Source: Thermoplasmata archaeon | Lineage (GTDB): Archaea; Thermoplasmatota; Thermoplasmata; Lutacidiplasmatales; UBA184 | DNA: 53,035 nt | Direction: 5' to 3' | NCBI GenBank assembly: GCA_021819135.1 | Contig: JAKASE010000016.1 | Span: 1-53,035, forward strand | Shown here: one piece after another, positions 42,467 through 50,861 of the stretch | How the letters are laid out: the number at the start of each line of letters is the position of its first letter | How positions within the stretch are numbered: position 1 is the first letter of the stretch | Program-made: the position numbers and the translations under genes | The notes under the pieces: generated by a model | What the model saw: only the letters and a program-made list of their open reading frames with translations | Database searches by the model: none | What the model was told of the DNA's origin: nothing

Positions 42467-43924
42467 TCAGCTTTGTGCGCTCGCCCCGCGGAGGTCCTTC
42501 CAGGAGAGGAGCGGTTCGCGGGCCGCGCGGACCTCGTCGATCCGGCGGACCGCGAGGTTCCGGGGCGCCGCGTGGAGGTTCTCGGGCGAGTCGGTGACCG
42601 CCCGCTCGAACGCGGCGATGAACCGGTCGATGTCGCGGCGGCTCTCCGTCTCGGGCAGCTCCACCATGATCGACTCCTCGACCAGGGTGGGGAAGTAGAC
42701 GGTCGGCGCATGGACCCCCTCGTCGAGCAGGCGCTTCGCGAGGTCGATCGTCCGGACGCCCCGCTCCTTGAGGGGGGCCCCCGACAGGACGAACTCGTGC
42801 TTCACCAGGGGCCGGAACGGTCGCGGGAGGAACTTTCCGAGCTTCGCGCCCGCGTAGTTCGAGTTCAGGACCGACCGCCGTGCCACGTGGCGGAGGCCCT
42901 CCTCGCCGTGGGTCAGCGCGAAGGCGTACGCGCGCAGATCGAGCCCGAAGCTCGCGTAGCCTCGGCGGATCTTGCCGATCGACTTCGGCCGGTCGTAGTC
43001 GAGGTGGAACTTGCGGCCCTTCTTGACGATCCGGGGCACCGGCAGGTACGGGGCGAGCTTCTCGCCCGCGGCGAGGACGCCCGCCCCCGGGCCCCCTCCG
43101 CCGTGCGGCGTCGCGAACGTCTTGTGCAGGTTCAGGTGGGCGACGTCGAACCCCATGCGGCCCGGGTGGGTGATCCCGAGGATCGCGTTCAGATTGGCCC
43201 CATCGTAGTAGAGCATCGCGCCCGAGGCGTGGACCGCCTCGGCGATCTCCAGGATGTCGCTCTCGAAGAGGCCCGCTGTGTTCGGGTTCGTCAGCATGAA
43301 GCACGCCGTCCTTTCCGAGAGGGCGGCCTTCAGGGCGGCCACGTCGACGCATCCGTTCTTCGAGGGGATCTCCCGGGTCGCGTAGCCGGCCATGGCCGCC
43401 GACGCGGGGTTCGTTCCGTGCGCGGTGTCTGGCAGGAGCACTTCGGCGCGCGTGCCCGACTCGCCCCGGTCCCGGAAGTACGACCGGACGAGAAGGAGCG
43501 CCGCGTACTCGCCGTGGGCGCCGGCGGCCGGCTGGAGCGAGACCTCGGGGAGGCCGGTGACCTTCGAGAGCAGCCGCTCGAGCCGCCAGAGCATCTCGAG
43601 CGCCCCCTGCACCGTCTCCTCGGGCTGGTCGGGATGGAGGTTCGCGGCGCCGCGGCGGCGGGCGAGCGCCTCGGAGACCTTCGGGTTGTACTTCATCGTG
43701 CAGGACCCGAGGGGATAGGTCGACGTGTCGATCCCGAAGTTCATCTGAGAAAGGCGGGTGAAGTGCCGCACGACCTCCGGCTCGGAAAGCTCGGGCCAGC
43801 GGACCGCCGCCTTGCGGCGGAGGCGCTCGGGCACGCCGGGGATCGCGATCGGCGGTCCGGCGGCCGCCGAGGGCGCGAGGTCCCAGATCGCCGGCTCGTC
43901 CCAACGGGCCTGCCGGAACGTCAT
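42467..43924 (-). CDS. gcvPB: glycine dehydrogenase (decarboxylating) subunit 2
   Basis: The 485-residue beta subunit of split P-protein decarboxylates glycine with PLP and passes the aminomethyl group to GcvH. It has STYPLGSCTMKYNPK, LLPDTAHGTNPASAAMAGY and the PLP lysine in LNLHKTFATPHGGGGPG. The split two-subunit form is usual for archaea and many bacteria. Its ATG overlaps the gcvPA stop (ATGA), so expression is coupled. GcvT, GcvH and lipoylation genes are not in the window. Confidence 0.95.
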   Translation of the reverse strand: MTFRQARWDEPAIWDLAPSAAAGPPIAIPGVPERLRRKAAVRWPELSEPEVVRHFTRLSQMNFGIDTSTYPLGSCTMKYNPKVSEALARRRGAANLHPDQPEETVQGALEMLWRLERLLSKVTGLPEVSLQPAAGAHGEYAALLLVRSYFRDRGESGTRAEVLLPDTAHGTNPASAAMAGYATREIPSKNGCVDVAALKAALSERTACFMLTNPNTAGLFESDILEIAEAVHASGAMLYYDGANLNAILGITHPGRMGFDVAHLNLHKTFATPHGGGGPGAGVLAAGEKLAPYLPVPRIVKKGRKFHLDYDRPKSIGKIRRGYASFGLDLRAYAFALTHGEEGLRHVARRSVLNSNYAGAKLGKFLPRPFRPLVKHEFVLSGAPLKERGVRTIDLAKRLLDEGVHAPTVYFPTLVEESIMVELPETESRRDIDRFIAAFERAVTDSPENLHAAPRNLAVRRIDEVRAAREPLLSWKDLRGASAQS

Positions 43925-45303
43925 GCGGCGCCTCCCGAGGAACCGATCGCGGCGCGCGCGGCCTTCGCGTACCGCTGGATCTCCTTCTCTCCGACCCCGT
44001 CGGTCGCCGAGACCAGGATCCGCTCGGGCTCCGGTGAGGCCCCCGGCCGTGGATCGGCGAGGGCATGGCCGCCGAGGACCCGACGGCGGCGCAGCCGGTC
44101 GAGGAAGTCGCGGGCGGTCCCCCGGCCGAGCTCGATCGTGAACTCACTGAGATACGGAGAGTCGAACCGGGGCGCGGAGAGGCCGTCAATCCCGCCGAGG
44201 GCGCTCGCCAGGGTCCGCGCCTTCTCGGCGAGGGAGCTCTGGAGCTCCGCGAGGCCGCGAGGTCCCTTCACGCTCCCGTAGACGAGGAAGGCGAGGGCCA
44301 TCAGGGACTCGTTGGTGCAGATGTTCGAGGTCGCCCGGGAGCGGCGGATGTGCTGCTCCCGAGTCACGAGGGTGAGGGCGAACGCCCGCTGCCCCTCGGC
44401 GTCGAGGGTCGCGCCCACGATCCGGCCGGGGGCCGACCGTACGTGCTCCTTGCGACAGGCGAACAGGCCGAGGAGCGGACCGCCGTACGAGGGCGCGATG
44501 CCGAATCCCTGTCCCTCGCCGACCACGACGTCCGCCCCGAAGCTCCCGGGGGGCTCGAGCACCGAGAGGGCGAGCGGGTCCGCGGAGACCACGAGCGGGA
44601 CGTCCCCGATCATCGACTTGAGGTCGGGGATCCCCTCGTCCAGGTGCCCGAAACCGTTCGGCAGGTCGGCAAGGACGCCGAAGACATCCTTCGTCGAGAC
44701 CGCGTGGCGGATGAACTCGAGGTCGAGCCGGCCCGTGCGGGGATCGTACGGGATCTCTTCGACCGTGAGACCCGGTCCGCTCGCGTAGTTGTGCAGGACG
44801 CTCTTCTCCTCCCACGGAAGGCTCGCCGGGACGAGGAACCGATGTCCCTCGTGCAAACGGCGGCAGAACAGCAGCGCCTCGCCGGCGGCGGTGGCGCCGT
44901 CGTAGAGCGATGCGTTCGCGACATCGAGCCCGGTCATCTCGACCCACAGGCTCTGGAACTCGAACAGGGCGCGGAGCATCCCCTGGCTCGCCTCGGGCTG
45001 GTACGGAGTATAGGCGGTGTAGAACTCGCTCCGGGTCAGGATCGCGTCGATGGCGGCGGGAACGTATCGCGCGGCGATCCGCCCTCCGAGGAAGTTCGCG
45101 AAGTGGGAATACGGCTTGTTCCGCTCGAGCATCCGGTCGACCTCGGCGACCACCTCGGGCTCGTCCCGCCCCGGCGGGAGCCCCATACGCCCGATCCGTG
45201 CCTTCTTCGGGACGTCCGCGTAGAGCTCATCAATCGACGCGATACCCAGCGCTTCCAGGAGCGCCGCTTCCTCTCCGGGCTCGTCCGAGATCCACCGACT
45301 CAC
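43921..45303 (-). CDS. gcvPA: glycine dehydrogenase (decarboxylating) subunit 1
   Basis: The 460-residue alpha subunit pairs with GcvPB. Family features are YSHFANFLGGRIAARYVPA, FYTAYTPYQPEASQGMLRALFEFQ, SLYDGATAAGEA, and RREQHIRR-like TREQHIRRSRATSNICTNE. It lacks the PLP lysine, as expected for this subunit. It heads a five-gene minus-strand operon. The start is GTG 45303; a TATA-like box at 45340-45348 lies about 40 nt upstream, so the leader is short. An ATG is not available nearby. Confidence 0.95.
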   Translation of the reverse strand: MSRWISDEPGEEAALLEALGIASIDELYADVPKKARIGRMGLPPGRDEPEVVAEVDRMLERNKPYSHFANFLGGRIAARYVPAAIDAILTRSEFYTAYTPYQPEASQGMLRALFEFQSLWVEMTGLDVANASLYDGATAAGEALLFCRRLHEGHRFLVPASLPWEEKSVLHNYASGPGLTVEEIPYDPRTGRLDLEFIRHAVSTKDVFGVLADLPNGFGHLDEGIPDLKSMIGDVPLVVSADPLALSVLEPPGSFGADVVVGEGQGFGIAPSYGGPLLGLFACRKEHVRSAPGRIVGATLDAEGQRAFALTLVTREQHIRRSRATSNICTNESLMALAFLVYGSVKGPRGLAELQSSLAEKARTLASALGGIDGLSAPRFDSPYLSEFTIELGRGTARDFLDRLRRRRVLGGHALADPRPGASPEPERILVSATDGVGEKEIQRYAKAARAAIGSSGGAA

Positions 45304-45339
45304 GGGCTCGTCCCCCGGGGACGCGCGAGCGTCGAGAGA

Positions 45340-45348
45340 GATTTAGCC
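45340..45348 (-). promoter_or_regulatory. TATA-like box of the gcvPA operon
   Basis: The minus-strand GGCTAAATC lies about 40 nt upstream of the GTG at 45303, implying a leader of roughly 15 nt. Confidence 0.5.
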
Positions 45349-45524
45349 GTTCGCTCTCCGGGAGGGAATCATTGTCGCCCGGCGCCTTTCGGAGGGGCCA
45401 CCCGGACCGGCGGACCTCGAGCACCGTCCGGCACAAGGTCCGCGCGCGGGTCCGGGCCTGTTCGGCGACTCGCCGCACCAGGGGCAAACCCTATCGAGGC
45501 CTCGGATGCTCCGAATCCTCTCGC

Positions 45525-46655
45525 ATGACGCGTCGTTCCCGTCCGGAAGAGCCATCCTCGCCCGGGCCGGGCGCTCCGCCCTCGGTAGAGATCCTCGACA
45601 TCGCGTTCCATCGGGCCTCCCTGGTGACACCGCACGGGGACACCAAGGCGGCCCGCGACCGGCTCCGCGCCGCCCTGAAGATCGTCCGAAGCACCGCCAC
45701 GACGGTGCGCCATCTCCGGCTCGAGATGCGGTCCGTCGAGCGACCCCCGCTCACCGACTTCGATCGCGCCCTCATCGCCGACCGGTTCGGGCCGGGGACC
45801 CTCGATCGGGCGTTGCTTCGCCTGCGGCGTGCCGAGGAACGGATCCGCGGTCTCGCCCGGGAGGCCGAACGGTCGACCCGGGGGGCACCGGGCCCGGACG
45901 AGCTCGGCACGATCGTGCGGGCGTTCTACGGCCGTCTGTCGAGCGTTGTGCGCGAGGTCGATCCCGACATCGTCCGGCTGCGGGCGATCCGTCGGTTCCG
46001 CCGCGATCGACCGGAGCTTGAACCGGGCCGGCCCACCCTGGTCGTGGCCGGGTTCCCCAATGTCGGGAAGTCGTCGCTCGTGGCCCGCCTATCGTCGGCG
46101 CGACCGAAGGTCGCTGACTACCCGTTCACGACGCTCTCGATCGCCGTCGGCCATGCCGACCTCGGCTTCGACCGACTTCAGGTTGTCGATACCCCCGGGG
46201 TGCTCGGGCGCGCAGGGCGGGCGAACCCGGCGGAGCGGGAGGCCCAGACCACGGTCCGTTCGGCGGCGACCGTGGTCCTGTTCGTCCTCGATCCATCGGG
46301 GACCGCAGGGGTCGAGCTCGCCGAGCAGGAGCAACTGCTCGAACGATGGCGGATCGAGTTCCCCCATCTCCCGATACTGGCGGTCGAGACGAAGGCCGAC
46401 CTCGGCCAGAGCGCGAGCGACCGACCCAAGGTCTCGGCGCTCACCGGAGAAGGGGTCGAGTCGCTATGGCAGGCCATCCGTGATCTGGTGCGGCCCCGGG
46501 GCGAGCTCCCTCCGCTCGAGGAGTCGGTCGTGGCGCCGGAGGAGGTCCCGGTACCGTTCGAGGACCGTCCCCAGCGGAGCGGCGGCGACGATTCCGCGCC
46601 CGAACGTTCCTCTCGGAGCCCTCGTCGAGGGCGGGGGAACCGGTCCTCGAGATAG
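45525..46655 (+). CDS. NOG1-like GTPase of the Obg-HflX superfamily
   Basis: The 376-residue protein has an N-terminal helical domain (about 1-165) and a GTPase domain with G1 GFPNVGKSS (about 175), the YPFTT switch region, G3 DTPG, G4 TKAD and a G5 SALTG. It resembles archaeal NOG1-type GTPases, which act in large ribosomal subunit assembly. A disordered Arg/Ser-rich C-terminus may bind RNA. I use the ATG at 45525, right before the conserved helical domain; an AAACCCTATC element lies about 33 nt upstream. G4 has Thr instead of the usual Asn. Confidence 0.88.
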   Translation: MTRRSRPEEPSSPGPGAPPSVEILDIAFHRASLVTPHGDTKAARDRLRAALKIVRSTATTVRHLRLEMRSVERPPLTDFDRALIADRFGPGTLDRALLRLRRAEERIRGLAREAERSTRGAPGPDELGTIVRAFYGRLSSVVREVDPDIVRLRAIRRFRRDRPELEPGRPTLVVAGFPNVGKSSLVARLSSARPKVADYPFTTLSIAVGHADLGFDRLQVVDTPGVLGRAGRANPAEREAQTTVRSAATVVLFVLDPSGTAGVELAEQEQLLERWRIEFPHLPILAVETKADLGQSASDRPKVSALTGEGVESLWQAIRDLVRPRGELPPLEESVVAPEEVPVPFEDRPQRSGGDDSAPERSSRSPRRGRGNRSSR

Positions 46656-46740
46656 GGAGCGCGCCGGGAACGGGCGGATCGAGGGGACCGGCCAAGGTCG
46701 CATCCTCCGGCTGTCAACCTTCTCCGCCCGCAGGGTCCAA

Positions 46741-47499
46741 GTGCCCACCGGACCATGGCGGGCAACCGTGGTCGCCCGAACGGCATCGGTGCGCATTCGC
46801 CGGTTGCGAGCCTCCGAGTGGCGCCCGTACCGGGACCTGCGGCTCCGGGCCCTCGCCATCGACCCGCTCGCGTTCGGGTCGACGTACGCCCGGGAATCCG
46901 CGGATTCCGACGCCCACTGGCGAGCCCGGGCCTCGCGCGCGGCCCGGAGCGCCCGCGATGCGGTGTGGGTCGCGGTGCGGCGTTCCCGTGAGCCGTTCGT
47001 CGGCATGGCCGTCTCCGCGTTCGTCGAGGACCGCTGGCACCTCTTCGGCATGTGGGTCGATCCGGCGGTCCGGGGAGAGGGGGTGGGCGGCCGTCTCCTC
47101 GACGCCGCCGTCACCTGGGCTCGTCGACGGGCGGCGCAGGCGGAGCTCTGGCTCGACGTGAACCCGCGCCAAACCTCCGCGACCCGGCTTTACACCGGGC
47201 GCGGGTTCCGACGGACCGGCGTTCGCTCCCCGCTCGGGCACGCCCCGGGCGAGTCGGTCGTTGAGATGGTCCTCCGGAGCGTAGCCCCGTCCGGCCGGCC
47301 CCCTCGGGGGCGGTCGGGACCCGCTACACGGGGAACGATTTCCCGTTCACGGGGAGCACGACGTGGCAGAACCCCTCGAGGGCGTCCCGCAGGGCCTCGC
47401 GGTGGTCGCCGTGCATCAGCACGACCGTCTCGGCCCGGCTCTCCTTCGCGATCCGGACGAGGTCGGAGTGGCCGGCGTGCGCCGAGAAGTCGAACTTGA
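46741..47499 (+). CDS. GNAT family N-acetyltransferase
   Basis: The acetyltransferase domain spans about residues 17-180, with RRLRASEWRPYRDLRLRAL at the start, the acetyl-CoA loop VRGEGVGGRLLDAA, and the late NPRQTSATRLYTGRGF. Substrate unknown; ribosomal-protein or small-molecule acetylation are usual. No stop follows the domain, so the frame runs on about 67 residues, Arg/Gly-rich, in the antisense of the beta-CASP nuclease gene, to a TGA at 47499. The start is uncertain: GTG at 46741, 46768 or 46789, the last fitting the domain edge best. The tail is probably non-functional. Confidence 0.75.
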   Translation: MPTGPWRATVVARTASVRIRRLRASEWRPYRDLRLRALAIDPLAFGSTYARESADSDAHWRARASRAARSARDAVWVAVRRSREPFVGMAVSAFVEDRWHLFGMWVDPAVRGEGVGGRLLDAAVTWARRRAAQAELWLDVNPRQTSATRLYTGRGFRRTGVRSPLGHAPGESVVEMVLRSVAPSGRPPRGRSGPATRGTISRSRGARRGRTPRGRPAGPRGGRRASARPSRPGSPSRSGRGRSGRRAPRSRT

Positions 47500-48556
47500 T
47501 GACCTCGCACTCGGGGCGGACAACGGTGCCGTCGATGTCGAGCGTCCCCTCGTCGAGGAGTCGCCGTCCGTTCGACCCCTCGACCTGGAAGCCGGTGAGA
47601 TAGATCGAGCTCTTCGGGTCGTGGTGCCGCTCCCCGATGTAGTACAGGACCGGCCCCCCGTCGAGCATCCCGCCGGTCGTGACGATGACCTCCGCCTCGC
47701 GCAGGGCCTTCTTCCGGTCCCCCGGATGCTCGACAACGTGCACGCCTTCGAGCGCCCGGCGGTAGCGCCGGGCGTCCGCGAGGTACTCGGGCGCCGCCTC
47801 GTAGATCTCGTTGACGGTCCGCGCCATGCCGTCGAGGTACGTCTCGAACCCCGAGGCGGCGAGGGTCATCAGCACCTCCTGGGCACGGCCGACGGCGAAC
47901 GCGGGGACGATCGCCTGACCGCCGCGCTCCACCGTCTCGGCGACCTTGTCGCGGAAGCGTCGCTCGGTCTCCTTGCGGTCCGGATGTTCCCGGCCGGCGT
48001 ACGTGGACTCCATCACCAGGATGTCGCACTCGACCGGCTCGGCGCCCCCGACAAGGTGCGTCGGCAGCGTCTGGAGGTCGCCCGTGAACAGGAGGTCCTT
48101 CTCCCCGCGGTAGAGGACCATCGAGGCGCCCGGAATGTGCCCGGCCGGCGTGAACTCGACCTCGATCCCGTGGTGGCGGAACGTGCCGTGGCGGTCGACG
48201 GCGGTGAAGCGAGCATGGAGCGCGGAGATGTCGGTGGGCGTGTACGGCGCGAGGTACCCCTCGAGGCGGGCGATCTTCAGGGCGTCCTTCACGAGCAGGT
48301 CGGCGACCGCGATCGTCACCGGCGTCGCGATCAATCGCGCGCGGGGCAACCGGCTCAGGAGCGGGGTCATGCCCGAGTGGTCGAGGTGCCCGTGCGAAAG
48401 GAAGGCGAGGTCGACGCTCGTCGGCGCCGGACGGGGGTAGGCCGGCGGGTCGGACGGCGTCAGGCCGTAGTCGAAGAGGAGGGTCCGGCCCTGGTCGCGG
48501 ACGACCAGTCCGAGCGATCCCACCTCGTTGGCGCCCCCGAGGAACTGCAGGTCCAT
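47324..48556 (-). CDS. beta-CASP metallo-beta-lactamase RNase (aCPSF2-like)
   Basis: The 410-residue protein has the metal motif HGHLDH (motif 2), an AGHIPGAS motif with His, TGDLQ with Asp, and beta-CASP motifs including VPAFAVGRAQE, TTGGMLDGGP and SAHAGHSDL, ending in LMHGD. There is no KH domain, so it is like aCPSF2 rather than aCPSF1. Such enzymes cleave RNA endo- or exonucleolytically in 3'-end processing or decay. A TATA-like box at 48576-48586 lies 25 nt upstream of the ATG, so it is leaderless. Its 3' end overlaps the GNAT reading frame by 176 bp. Confidence 0.9.
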   Translation of the reverse strand: MDLQFLGGANEVGSLGLVVRDQGRTLLFDYGLTPSDPPAYPRPAPTSVDLAFLSHGHLDHSGMTPLLSRLPRARLIATPVTIAVADLLVKDALKIARLEGYLAPYTPTDISALHARFTAVDRHGTFRHHGIEVEFTPAGHIPGASMVLYRGEKDLLFTGDLQTLPTHLVGGAEPVECDILVMESTYAGREHPDRKETERRFRDKVAETVERGGQAIVPAFAVGRAQEVLMTLAASGFETYLDGMARTVNEIYEAAPEYLADARRYRRALEGVHVVEHPGDRKKALREAEVIVTTGGMLDGGPVLYYIGERHHDPKSSIYLTGFQVEGSNGRRLLDEGTLDIDGTVVRPECEVIKFDFSAHAGHSDLVRIAKESRAETVVLMHGDHREALRDALEGFCHVVLPVNGKSFPV

Positions 48557-48575
48557 CGGCGGCCCGAGCGGCGTC

Positions 48576-48586
48576 CTTAGATAACG
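48576..48586 (-). promoter_or_regulatory. TATA-like box of the beta-CASP nuclease gene
   Basis: The minus-strand CGTTATCTAAG is centred 25 nt upstream of the ATG at 48556. Confidence 0.55.
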
Positions 48587-48624
48587 TCTGGCGAAGGCGG
48601 GGAAGCCGACGGCGTGCCCGCGGG

Positions 48625-48633
48625 TTCTTAATG
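48625..48633 (+). promoter_or_regulatory. TATA-like box of the IMPase-NAD kinase-JAMM operon
   Basis: TTCTTAATG is centred about 26 nt upstream of the ATG at 48655 and overlaps the earlier ATG at 48631, which rules that ATG out as a start from this promoter. Confidence 0.55.
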
Positions 48634-48654
48634 CTCCCGCCGATGCCCGGGCGT

Positions 48655-49470
48655 ATGCCCGGACCGACCCGACCCGACCTCGAGGTCCTCTACCGGATCA
48701 GCCTCGCGGTCCATCGCACCGTGCGGGATTGGGCGAGCTCTCCCCGGCGGGGGGAGGTCGTGGCGATGGGGGCGGACGGGTCGCCGACCGAGGAGCTCGA
48801 CCGCCTCGCCGAGGCGGAGATCCTTCGGATGCTGGAGGCCGAGGGGGTCGACTGGGACCTCCTGTCGGAGGAGGTGGGGCACGTCGCGCGCGGCGGCCGC
48901 CGCTCGCTCGTGGTCGACCCGATCGACGGGACGATGAACGCGATTCGGAACCTCCCGTTCTCCTCCGTCTCGCTCGCCCTCGGTTCGGGGACCCTGGATG
49001 GGGTCGAGATCGGGCTCGTGCGGGACCTCTACCGCGGAACGACCTGGTGGGCCGCGCGGGGGGACGGCGCGTTCGTCGATGGCCGGCCGATCCACACCCG
49101 GTCGTGGGACCGTCGCGGCGAGGTCTTCTTCGTCAACCTCGGGCTCCGGGCGACCGAGCGCTCGGTCCGGCTGGCGGGTCGGGGGCGGCGGGTCCGCTCG
49201 CTCGGCTGCGCGTCGCTCGAGATGCTGATGGTCGCCCAGGGGAGCGCGGACGTCTACTTCTTCGAGAACCGGGAGGAAGGACGCAACCTCCGGGCGACGG
49301 ACATCGCGGCCGCATACCGGATCCTGCTCGAGGCCGGGGGCGGCGTGAACGACACCCGGGGGGCCTCGATCGGGAGCTTCCCGCTCTCCGTCGACCGGCG
49401 GACGCCCGTCTTCGCGTGGGGCGACCCCGCCCTCTCCCGGGCCCTGCTGACGGAGGAGGGGCCGGCATGA
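48655..49470 (+). CDS. inositol monophosphatase family phosphatase
   Basis: The 271-residue protein has the metal-binding glutamates in WDLLSEEVG, the signature VDPIDGTMNAI and a late ATDIAAAYR aspartate. Archaeal members dephosphorylate inositol-1-phosphate and often fructose-1,6-bisphosphate; some act as NADP phosphatase. The last role is attractive because NAD kinase follows with an ATGA overlap. Start at 48655 is set by the TATA box. Substrate remains open. Confidence 0.9.
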   Translation: MPGPTRPDLEVLYRISLAVHRTVRDWASSPRRGEVVAMGADGSPTEELDRLAEAEILRMLEAEGVDWDLLSEEVGHVARGGRRSLVVDPIDGTMNAIRNLPFSSVSLALGSGTLDGVEIGLVRDLYRGTTWWAARGDGAFVDGRPIHTRSWDRRGEVFFVNLGLRATERSVRLAGRGRRVRSLGCASLEMLMVAQGSADVYFFENREEGRNLRATDIAAAYRILLEAGGGVNDTRGASIGSFPLSVDRRTPVFAWGDPALSRALLTEEGPA

Positions 49471-50345
49471 AGGTCGGCCTCACTGCCCACCCAGGAAAAC
49501 CGGCCGCCCTCGAGCTCGCCCGCCGGGCGATCGAGCGGATCGGGGACCGGGCGGAGCTCATCCTCTCCGACGGGATCGCGTCGCTCGCTCCCGACCGCCC
49601 CCACGCCTCGCTCGAGGCGATGGGCGGGGACGCCCTGCTCGCGATCGGGGGGGACGGAACGTTCCTCTACGCGATGCGACGGACCGACGCCCCGCTCCTC
49701 CCCGTGAACGCCGGAACGGTCGGCGTCCTCGCCGAGGTCGAAGCGCACCGTCCGGAGGAGTTCGATGCGGCGATCGACCGGCTGCTCGAGGGCCGGTACT
49801 TCCTCGAGGAGCGCATGAAGCTCGCCGCCCAGATCGGCGCGCATCCGATCCCCGACGTGGTCAACGAGTACGTCGTCCACGCCGCCCAGGTCGGCAAGAT
49901 GGGCCTCTTCGAGCTCTCGGTCGACGACCGCCTCGTCGGCCGGGTGCAGGCCGACGGGATCATCGTCGCGAGCGCCACCGGCTCGACCGGCTACTCGTTG
50001 AGCCTGTTCGGACCGATCGTCGACCCGACGCTCGACGCGCTCGTCCTGACCGCGATCGCCCCGTTCCGGGTCGAGGCGCGCGCGGTCGTGGTCGATCCGC
50101 TCCGCACGGTGCGCATTCGCCCGATCGCCCCCGAGCGCGCGTCGGTCGTCATCCTCGACGGCCAGGAGGAGATCCCGCTCGAACCCTCCTCATCGGTCAC
50201 CGTCTACCGCTCGCCCCGCCGCGCGAAGCTGGTCCGCTTCGGCACCGGGTTCTTCGAGCGCATGCGCGGCAAGCGCATCCTTCCCTGGAGCGACGCGCCC
50301 GAGGGGGGCGTGAGCGGCCGTGCCGATCTTCCGTCCCCACCGTAA
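49467..50345 (+). CDS. nadK: NAD kinase
   Basis: The 292-residue enzyme phosphorylates NAD to NADP with ATP or polyphosphate. It has the diagnostic GGDGTFLYA, NAGTVGVLAEV, VNEYVVHAA and the ATGSTGYSLS segment. Its ATG overlaps the phosphatase stop codon. In some methanogens NAD kinase is fused to an IMPase-like domain; here the two are separate but coupled. Its C-terminus overlaps the JAMM gene by 26 bp. Confidence 0.93.
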   Translation: MKVGLTAHPGKPAALELARRAIERIGDRAELILSDGIASLAPDRPHASLEAMGGDALLAIGGDGTFLYAMRRTDAPLLPVNAGTVGVLAEVEAHRPEEFDAAIDRLLEGRYFLEERMKLAAQIGAHPIPDVVNEYVVHAAQVGKMGLFELSVDDRLVGRVQADGIIVASATGSTGYSLSLFGPIVDPTLDALVLTAIAPFRVEARAVVVDPLRTVRIRPIAPERASVVILDGQEEIPLEPSSSVTVYRSPRRAKLVRFGTGFFERMRGKRILPWSDAPEGGVSGRADLPSPP

Positions 50346-50847
50346 GCGGCCCGAGGGATCGCTCCCGATCGGGACGACCCCGCGGGCGATCACCCGGCAT
50401 GCGCTGGATAGCGCGCTCGCGAGCGCCCGTTCCGCCCTGCCGAACGAGTTCGGCGGGGTCCTGCGGGCCGATCCGCCGGGGGTCATCTCCGAGCTCCTCT
50501 TCGTTCCCGGCGGGACCGCGGGCCGAAGCCATGCGAACATCCATCTCTACATGCTCCCGGCCGACCTCTCGGTGGTCGGCAGCGTCCACTCGCACCCCTC
50601 CGGTGCCCTGATCCCGTCGGGGGCGGACCTCCGCCTCTTCCGCCACTGGGGCCGCCGTCACCTGATCCTGGGGGCGCCGTACGGACCGGGCTCCTGGAGG
50701 GCGTACGACGGCAACGGCGACGAGACCACCCTCGAGGTCGTCGCCTCGCCGGGCGCGCGGGACGAGGGGACTCCCCTTCGAGCGTACCGGCCCCGACCCC
50801 TCCACCGCCCCCTACCGCGCGGGGAGTTCCCCGCGGACGAGGCGTAG
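50320..50847 (+). CDS. JAMM/MPN domain metalloprotease
   Basis: The 175-residue protein has the JAMM zinc site: Glu in NEFGGVL, HSHPS, and the S-x2-D motif in PSGADLRLF. JAMM proteases release ubiquitin-like proteins from conjugates; archaeal forms act on SAMP-like modifiers. No E1 or SAMP gene is nearby, so the partner is unknown. The start is GTG at 50320, inside the end of nadK; the domain begins about 25 residues later. The basic Pro/Arg tail is unremarkable. Confidence 0.88.
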   Translation: MPIFRPHRKRPEGSLPIGTTPRAITRHALDSALASARSALPNEFGGVLRADPPGVISELLFVPGGTAGRSHANIHLYMLPADLSVVGSVHSHPSGALIPSGADLRLFRHWGRRHLILGAPYGPGSWRAYDGNGDETTLEVVASPGARDEGTPLRAYRPRPLHRPLPRGEFPADEA

Positions 50848-50861
50848 GCCGGCCGACCGGC

